Source: Pyrus communis (Eukaryota; Streptophyta; Magnoliopsida; Rosales; Rosaceae). Taken from it: 64,000 nucleotides of DNA. Of the stretch, positions 58,183 through 64,000 are shown in pieces. The DNA lies in contig NC_084815.1 in assembly GCF_963583255.1 (NCBI RefSeq), positions 9,161,724-9,225,723 on the forward strand, read 5' to 3'. The first letter of the stretch is position 1, and every line of letters starts with the position of its first letter. Position numbers and translations under genes: made by a program. Under the pieces are notes generated by a model that was not told the origin of the DNA, did not search any database, and saw nothing but the letters and a program-made list of their open reading frames with translations.

Positions 58183-60882
58183 TGATAGGAGCATATTCAT
58201 GCGACTTAAATGGCTCGTTCTCGTGCATTTACGTTATGTTTCTCTAGTTATTTTAGTCCTTTATGCTTCTTTTGTGTGTTTTCAGGTTCTAAGGGCAAGG
58301 TATGCAAAAGGATGCCTTTTGGAGCCTTTTGGAGCAAATTAGAGATTGGAATGGATATCATATGCTTGGAGCCAAGAGGATGGACGAAATTAAAGACTTG
58401 AAGTAGGAAAGTTAAATCCTAAAAGACCTCATGTTTAAGCATCATTGAAGACTCCTACGCATTTTAGAACACGAAAACAACATTCCTTGCAACCTTAGGA
58501 CATTGTCGTGTGTTTCCTTGTGTCTCCCTTCCTTGCCATGCAAGGAAGGGCTTTGTTCCCTATTTTAAACACTTAAAGCATTCATTTATCATATCATTCA
58601 CTTATTAAAACCATTCACTTATCACTTCCATTCACTTATCACTTATCACTTCCATTCACTTATCACTCACCACATATCATTCATTTATCACTTAACATAT
58701 CATTCATTTATCACTTAACATATCATACACTTATCATAATCATTAACTTATCACTTATCATAATCATTCACTTATTCTTTCATCATTCAACCACCAATTC
58801 AACACATGCATTTCAAACCTTTCAACACCCTTTAATCATCTCCCTTTAAGTTATGATTTTATTTCCTAACCCTACATGCATTATTTATTAGCATCTTCAC
58901 ATGCATTCACACACACTTCACACAAACAAACAACTCAAAACCGTGAGCTCCCATTCCCTTATGCCATTTTCAGATTTCCACCCACTAACCTAGTCATCAA
59001 CACATGCATTCCCTTCACATTCACCCACATGCACTCCCACTCTTTAATCATATGCACTCCCATCATAATTCCACCACCAATTCAGCCACAAAACATTATC
59101 ATTGCACCACATTCAACCACTCCACATCCCTCACCAAGAAACCATTCAACACACACATGCATCCTGAAATTCTTTGCCATGCAATCACATGCATTTCCCT
59201 TGACATTTTCAGCCATCACACTTCATCATTACACCACCATTCACTCTTTAACCCACACACACTTCACACAAACAACATTCACATGCATTCACATGCATTT
59301 CCAACACAAAACACACTCAAAACCGTGGCCACCTTTGCATTTCAGGATTCCCATTTGCATTTTCAGATTTCCAGCTTTCCCTTTTATTTTCCAGCTTTCA
59401 TTCTTCATCATTGCAGCCATTCCACATGCAATTCTCCATCATTCCTCCACACAAACACCTTAAACAAATAGCCATATACATCTCCACTCCTCCTATAAGT
59501 ACCCTTGCATTCCCATCATTCAAAACATCTCATTCACAACACAACACCCCTCAAACACTCCCATTCTTTCCTTAGCCGTGAGTCCCCCCTCCCTACTAAT
59601 CCAAACACCAACCATCTTTCCATTTCCATCACTCCTCACTCCATTCCACACTTCCATTCCCCCAAACCAACTATCCTTAGACCTTATGCTACAACAACGA
59701 GGAAGAGAAGAGGACCTAAACGTTCATACAATTCAAGTTTGAGTTGTTGGAATGTTTAGGTGATTCTTTGATTTCAATGTTTCATTTTAATTCTCTTTGT
59801 TTTGTACGTATAAGGAATGGAAGAGAAGAGTGCCTAAACGTTCATACAATTCAAGTTTGAGTTGTTGGAATGTTTAGGTGTTTCTTTGATTTCAATGTTA
59901 TGAAGAACTAATCCCCCTTTAGCTAGGGGGTAATTCGAAATAAATGTTTATGCTTGCATTTTGATTTGATTACTTCTAATTGCGTTTCATAAGTTGTGAA
60001 TTCAATTTGTTTAACTATTTGATTGATAACCTATTTATGTATGTTTATTGAGAGTGCACGCTTAATTTTCATTCATGAATATGACGCTAGAATATAAGTG
60101 AGTTTCACCTAATCGTTATGAACTTATATTCACAAGTAGTGGAGGTTGCTTATAAACAATCGCGTTAAACGAATTCTTGGCATAAGTTTCATGCGTATTC
60201 CATAGTAACGAATGCCTCGTCAACACTTATAGTTTTCAAAGAACTTAATGATTCTTGCTTGTATCTCTATTATGCAATTCATGTAGGGAACTTGTGGGGA
60301 ATGCTTTGGGTTGTCGTATGCAATCATCCAATTCATTAACTTAAGGAAAACTTGACGGTTAATTTAAGCGGACCTAATTAACCCGGGGTGATGAGTTTCA
60401 TAATTTATTGAAATGCAATTGGAAATCTTTTTATTATGCAAGTGTAACATGTGTGGAGAAGAACCCCTTAGCTAGCCATACCATCCATTCATTTCCGTCA
60501 ATTTTATATTTACAATTTGTTTTCTTTACAATCTATCCATTTTAGTTTAAATTCGTCCAAAATCAATCCCCCCATATTTCGTTTAAAGTCTTAGTCTTAA
60601 TCTTTCTTATTTTTAATTTTGAATTCTTCGAGTTTAGTATAGCATTTTAGTTTGTGTTTTTAAAAGCATTTTGAGTCTTTTGATTTGTTTTAGTGTTTTA
60701 AAGTTTAGTTTTACATTCTTTGAGTCTAGTTTAGTGTTTTATATTATGTTTTTACGTTTTTAAGTCAAATCCAAGTGATTAACAATCCCTCCTAATCCCC
60801 GGTCCAGAACGATCCCTACTTATACTTATACTACAATTGTCAAAAAGAGGGTTTAATTTGTGTGCGTAAAAATCACGCACCA
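58183..60882 (+). repeat. 5' LTR of element F
   Basis: 2700 bp from TGATAGGAGC to CACGCACCA. It has CATTCACTTATC-like repeats at 58578-58795, about eleven CATGCA words at 58806-59435, and TATAAGTA at 59494-59501. The start is nearly identical to D's LTR. The frames at 58876-59463 are low-complexity U3, not genes. Confidence 0.88.
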
Positions 60883-60887
60883 AATTT

Positions 60888-60905
60888 TGGCGCCGTTGCC
60901 GGGGA
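60888..60905 (+). other. Primer-binding site, tRNA-Asp, element F
   Basis: TGGCGCCGTTGCCGGGGA, 5 nt after the LTR end. Confidence 0.92.
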
Positions 60906-61061
60906 TTAGCAACTTTGCTAATCCCTTAGTTCTTTTCTTTTTTTTTGGTTGGTTTAGTTGTTTTCGTTTTAGTTTCTAACTTAGTGTTGTTTTCTTTGTT
61001 TGTTGTTACTTTTGATTTTTGATTTAGTTCTCTTTCTTTTTAGGTACTAGAGAAGTAAGAT

Positions 61062-62396
61062 ATGGATTTTGCTAGCATTCAAGCTCAATTGGCAAATCTT
61101 ACTTCTAAATTGTCGCCGTATGCCGAAAGGACCACAATGCAGAGTGTCCCTACATTTGGTGCTTCATATAGGCAAGGATTTCAAGCCAATCAATGTCCAC
61201 AAAGAGATTGGAGGGATCATTCAAACTCTATATGGTGGGAAGATCAACAAGTTCAACGTGAAGCATATTGGCAACCATATGAGGAGTTCTATTCAAGACC
61301 TATGCAGCCACCACAACTTCATATGCAATATGCTCAATTAAATTCAAGTTCGCCAGTAGATTATATTCAAATTCTTAATGAAATAAATTCTTTGGCGCAG
61401 GGGTCACAAAATCAAGCCAAGGAGGCTCAACAAGAAGCATATTGGCAACCATATGAGGAGTTCAATACAACACCTATGCAGCCACCACAACCTCCCCCAC
61501 AACAATTCCAATCAAGTTCAAGTATGTCCATGGATAATGATAAAAATTTTCAATTACTAACCTCTTTGACGCAGGACGAACAAAATCAAGACAAGAAGTT
61601 GGGTAAATTGGACGAGCAATTTGGGCAGATTATGGAGTTCATGAAACAAATTCAAGAGCAAAGTGAACTTTCCAACTCAACTATTGAAAACTCGAAGGAA
61701 GATTTTGAAATCCATAATGCTATCACTTTGGGAAGTGCTATGGAGGTTGGAGCTGACCTAAAAATGTCCAAACATAGCCTAGAAGTGGATGAAGAGCTAC
61801 TAATTGAGGAGGAGGAAGAAGACATGCACACGGCAAGGGTAGAACAACCCTTGCCGCAGCCCCCTAAGCCCTATAAACCACCCACCACCAGTAAGGACGT
61901 CCCAATTTCATGTTATTCTGATGTTATTCCACCCAATGTCCCTTTTCCTAGCAGGTTTTTGATTCCCAACCAAGAAGAGAGTAAAAAGGACATCGTGGAA
62001 GCCTTCCCAAAGGTGCAAAATGCTATTCCAATTCTTGGTGCAACACAGCAAGTTTTAGATGGTGTTGAATTCTTCAAAGGACTTTGTACACCAAGAAGAA
62101 TGATTCAAGAGAAGGTAGTGGTTGGAGAAGATGTAGAAGGCATCAAAGAGGACATATTTGAAACGACAATTCCCAAGGAAGTTGGATTTTATGACACGGG
62201 ACAAGTCATAACTTTCGAAGGGGTGTTTATTCTGGAGTTCATTTTGGAGCACACAGGTAAGCCGCCTCCCCGAATTTCAATTTTCTTTTATACTAACATG
62301 TGGTTAATGATTCAGGCACCCAATCTGGAATTTAAACTATTACCGGATCATTTCAAGTATCACCGCCCATTCAAAGATAAATTCCATGCCGTTTGA
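61062..62396 (+). CDS. Gag-derived ORF of element F
   Basis: 444 codons from an ATG about 20 nt after a TTTAG/GTACT sequence. The start resembles A's QSQLANLTS region after the capsid, so the capsid is missing. Two copies of an EAYWQPYEEF...PMQPPQ repeat (near residues 72 and 129) sit in a Gln/Pro-rich region. A coiled LDEQFGQIMEFMKQ segment, an acidic stretch, VPFPSRF (protease-spacer marker) and ILGATQQV...FFKGLCTPRR follow, equivalent to A's region just before protease. The end matches the sequence preceding RT. No CCHC knuckle or protease active site is present. It stays open despite strong divergence from E, suggesting it was translated; its function is unknown. Confidence 0.65.
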   Translation: MDFASIQAQLANLTSKLSPYAERTTMQSVPTFGASYRQGFQANQCPQRDWRDHSNSIWWEDQQVQREAYWQPYEEFYSRPMQPPQLHMQYAQLNSSSPVDYIQILNEINSLAQGSQNQAKEAQQEAYWQPYEEFNTTPMQPPQPPPQQFQSSSSMSMDNDKNFQLLTSLTQDEQNQDKKLGKLDEQFGQIMEFMKQIQEQSELSNSTIENSKEDFEIHNAITLGSAMEVGADLKMSKHSLEVDEELLIEEEEEDMHTARVEQPLPQPPKPYKPPTTSKDVPISCYSDVIPPNVPFPSRFLIPNQEESKKDIVEAFPKVQNAIPILGATQQVLDGVEFFKGLCTPRRMIQEKVVVGEDVEGIKEDIFETTIPKEVGFYDTGQVITFEGVFILEFILEHTGKPPPRISIFFYTNMWLMIQAPNLEFKLLPDHFKYHRPFKDKFHAV

Positions 62397-62417
62397 TTTT
62401 ATTTATGTTAATAATAA

Positions 62418-62461
<44 letters not shown>

Positions 62462-62491
62462 AAGATACTAAACATGGAGAAAGGTGGAGCT
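62397..62491 (+). repeat. A-rich tract at module junction, element F
   Basis: A 37-nt A run (62423-62459) lies between the two convergent ORFs. It is the counterpart of the T-rich tract at 2753-2812 in E. Confidence 0.85.
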
Positions 62492-63163
62492 TCACAAAGG
62501 TTGTTTACGTGAAGCCCCACTACGAGGCGCAGAAGCGGAAGGCGCAGAAGTGGGAGGCATAGAAGCGGGAGGCATCGGAGCGGAAGCCATCGGAGCGGGA
62601 GGCATCGGAGCTAGAGCATTCCAGGCCTCAATACTTGGCCAAGCGCTGGATGACCCAGGAAAAAGGTGCCTCTGGAGATAAGACGCAAGCCTTTGACGGT
62701 CACTGTGAATTCGACCCTCAGATTCTTGCAGCTCATCAAGCTTCCTTTTCATCCCCGACGAATAGTTATTTGCAAGCACATGCAAACTTCTATTCTCGTA
62801 CTTAAGCTGCTGGATCTCTTGCTTAAGTCTTTCCACCTCTGCCATCAACGATTCCACCTGACGAGAGCGGGCAAGCAGGCGTAGGCCCATGTTGGACACA
62901 GAGCTCGCACACTGAACACTAAGTGCGAGGGACTCTTGAACGGCCAACTCATCAGACCGTCCTGACAGCAGCCTACTATCTTTTGGTGTGAGGAGGTTTT
63001 TAGCTACTATTGTAGCTGTTGTGGCGTCCTGCATCACAGAGTCTTCACCTGAAAGAGGACCGTTAGAAGATAAAAAAGAAGGGCGCCATACATTACCTTG
63101 ACGCGGCGCGCCCGTATCACTGCTAAGGCTCAATTCCAAGCTAAGGTTCGATGAGTTTGCCAT
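62492..63163 (-). CDS. Antisense accessory ORF of element F: EAR-like, leucine-zipper, proline-rich tail
   Basis: 223 codons from ATG at 63163; a frame extension of three codons upstream lacks an ATG. It has the same architecture as 2049-2720: LSLELSL keeps L7, L9, L11 and L13 although Asp10 is Glu here; zipper leucines are at 106, 113, 120 and 127; the tail is Pro/Ala-rich. Differences from E are confined to residues 10-37 and the tail (from about 193); several DNA differences in the core are silent (for example near 62950-62990). Unbroken in both copies. Function not known; a co-repressor-recruiting or dimerising role is inference. Confidence 0.75.
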   Translation of the reverse strand: MANSSNLSLELSLSSDTGAPRQGNVWRPSFLSSNGPLSGEDSVMQDATTATIVAKNLLTPKDSRLLSGRSDELAVQESLALSVQCASSVSNMGLRLLARSRQVESLMAEVERLKQEIQQLKYENRSLHVLANNYSSGMKRKLDELQESEGRIHSDRQRLASYLQRHLFPGSSSAWPSIEAWNALAPMPPAPMASAPMPPASMPPTSAPSASAPRSGASRKQPL

Positions 63164-64000
63164 TTTTTTCAAAGGTGTTCAAAGATAGGGGTTGATGGAG
63201 TAAATTTTCAAAGGGTCGGAGTCGATTTTCAAGAATGGGAATTCTTCAGAGTGTGTTTGTTGTGGTGATCGATAGCTCTATAAGAAGCCAAGGCGACGCG
63301 TCCACCAATTCAAAAAGCCGGAATTTCCGGCGTAATTTAGGCGACGCGTTCTCGGCTTTTCAGAAGACGCGTTCAACTTTGGCAAAAGATTTCTGACAAA
63401 GCTGAAAACACGTGGAGGCCATCATCGCAACTACACATCTTTAGCCGACAAGCGCAAAGTTCGGCGACGCTTTCTCTGCTTTTCAGAAAACGCGTGCAGC
63501 TTTGTCAAAAGGAGCCGCATCTGCACTACCACGTGTCGTTCAGAAAGCGAAGGGGCGTCGTTCAGAAATCGAAGGGGCGCCTGCTCAGAAATCGAAGAGG
63601 CGTATTCAAAGATCGAAGAGGCGCCACTATTTCAAAAAGCCGGAATTGCGGGATCAAAACGTTTGTCGACAAGGGTAAAAAGTACCACCACTTGATATTA
63701 TCTCTATATATGTCGACCTTCGTCTTTTATGGCAGGGCAAACCTGAAGAAAATGCCCAACTCTCCCTCACCTCTGAGGGTGCACTCCCAGCCAAGCCTTT
63801 CGAAATACTCAATTCTTTCTTCTTCCCCAAAGATGATACCAGATGCCTGGAGTACATATGACCCAGGAGGAAACGGCGGATTGAAGCATGTGCTGATTCA
63901 TCCACCGCTTCTTCAAAAGCAAAGGTATCTCATATCATCAAGGTCAAAAGCAAAAGTATCTCATATCATGCTCTTTCCCTGTCTTTTTCTTTGTCCTTGT
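63164..64000 (-). promoter_or_regulatory. Upstream region of the antisense ORF in element F
   Basis: It matches E 1211-2048 closely with a few indels. It keeps the 22-23 bp CCTTCGATTTCTGA-type repeats (about 63540-63630), CACGTG near 63408 and 63529, the palindrome GCCGGAATTTCCGGC (63317-63331), and a TATA-like sequence at about 63278-63283. The 48-bp duplicated stretch is diverged here but identical in E. Promoter function is inferred. Confidence 0.5.

Larger units (their letters stand above)
58183..64000 (+). mobile_element. Element F: non-autonomous Athila-type element, 3' end cut by window edge
   Basis: Same organisation as E in the opposite orientation: LTR, tRNA-Asp site, gag-derived ORF, A tract, foreign module with antisense ORF. 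No pol. It is inserted in satellite (flank CGCTA at 58178-58182). The 3' LTR lies beyond the window. Confidence 0.85.

Noticed and set aside
1..64000. Host protein-coding gene
   Set aside because: Every long frame was assigned to gag, pol, the antisense module or low-complexity LTR sequence; no intron-exon host gene pattern was recognised by eye.

Overview
The window is plant nuclear DNA made almost entirely of LTR retrotransposons nested inside a satellite array of about 170 bp monomers. I found no host gene, tRNA, rRNA or CRISPR array. tRNA-Asp primer-binding sites, gag/pol motifs and large LTRs starting TGATAGGAGC point to Ty3/gypsy elements of the Athila type. A second group has a tRNA-iMet primer site and a chromodomain, as in Tekay/Del chromoviruses. 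The setting looks pericentromeric, in a dicot. A Rosaceae source (apple or pear relatives) is a weak impression only.

Layout, left to right. Element E (1-6251, minus, 3' end outside the window) is inserted in LTR fragment G (6252-7054). Next come the 3' tail of element H and an LTR mosaic H/I (7055-8878). Satellite block 1 (8879-9676) is followed by solo LTR J (9677-11557), satellite block 2 (11558-12802) and a Tekay-type solo LTR L (12803-26136). L is split by the complete Athila-type element A (14313-25471). Satellite block 3 (26137-28356) precedes the complete non-autonomous element B (28357-41750), which carries an internal 1.72 kb tandem duplication and the aberrant element D (31496-37548). 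Satellite block 4 (41751-43330) leads to a Tekay pol-LTR-gag-pol-LTR tandem K (43331-57297), broken by truncated element C (51588-54371). Satellite block 5 (57298-58182) precedes element F (58183-64000, plus, 3' end outside the window). E and F are inverted relatives about 52 kb apart. Five-bp target-site duplications were read directly for A (TATTA), L (TATTG), B (GTGCC), D (ATGTT) and J (CCAAT), so the nesting order is firm.

How the parts work together. A carries a full gag-PR-RT-RNaseH-IN reading frame but is dead: three in-frame stops and one lost RNase H acidic residue. D keeps an unbroken RT-RNaseH-IN frame but has no gag, protease or primer-binding site. B, E and F lack pol and would have needed enzymes in trans. 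E and F have replaced pol with a foreign module carrying a 223-codon ORF in antisense. That protein has an N-terminal LxLxLxL (EAR-like) motif and a four-leucine zipper. The module is nearly identical in E and F while their sense ORFs are strongly diverged.

The most interesting signals are: this antisense EAR-like/zipper ORF; a conserved hairpin plus G-run module that occurs twice in element 3' regions with fixed 22-23 nt spacing, once as the polypurine tract itself; a second hairpin just 3' of the last ORF with compensatory base changes; element D, whose two ends are both U3 ends in inverted orientation yet flanked by a perfect 5-bp duplication; and the disrupted satellite array.
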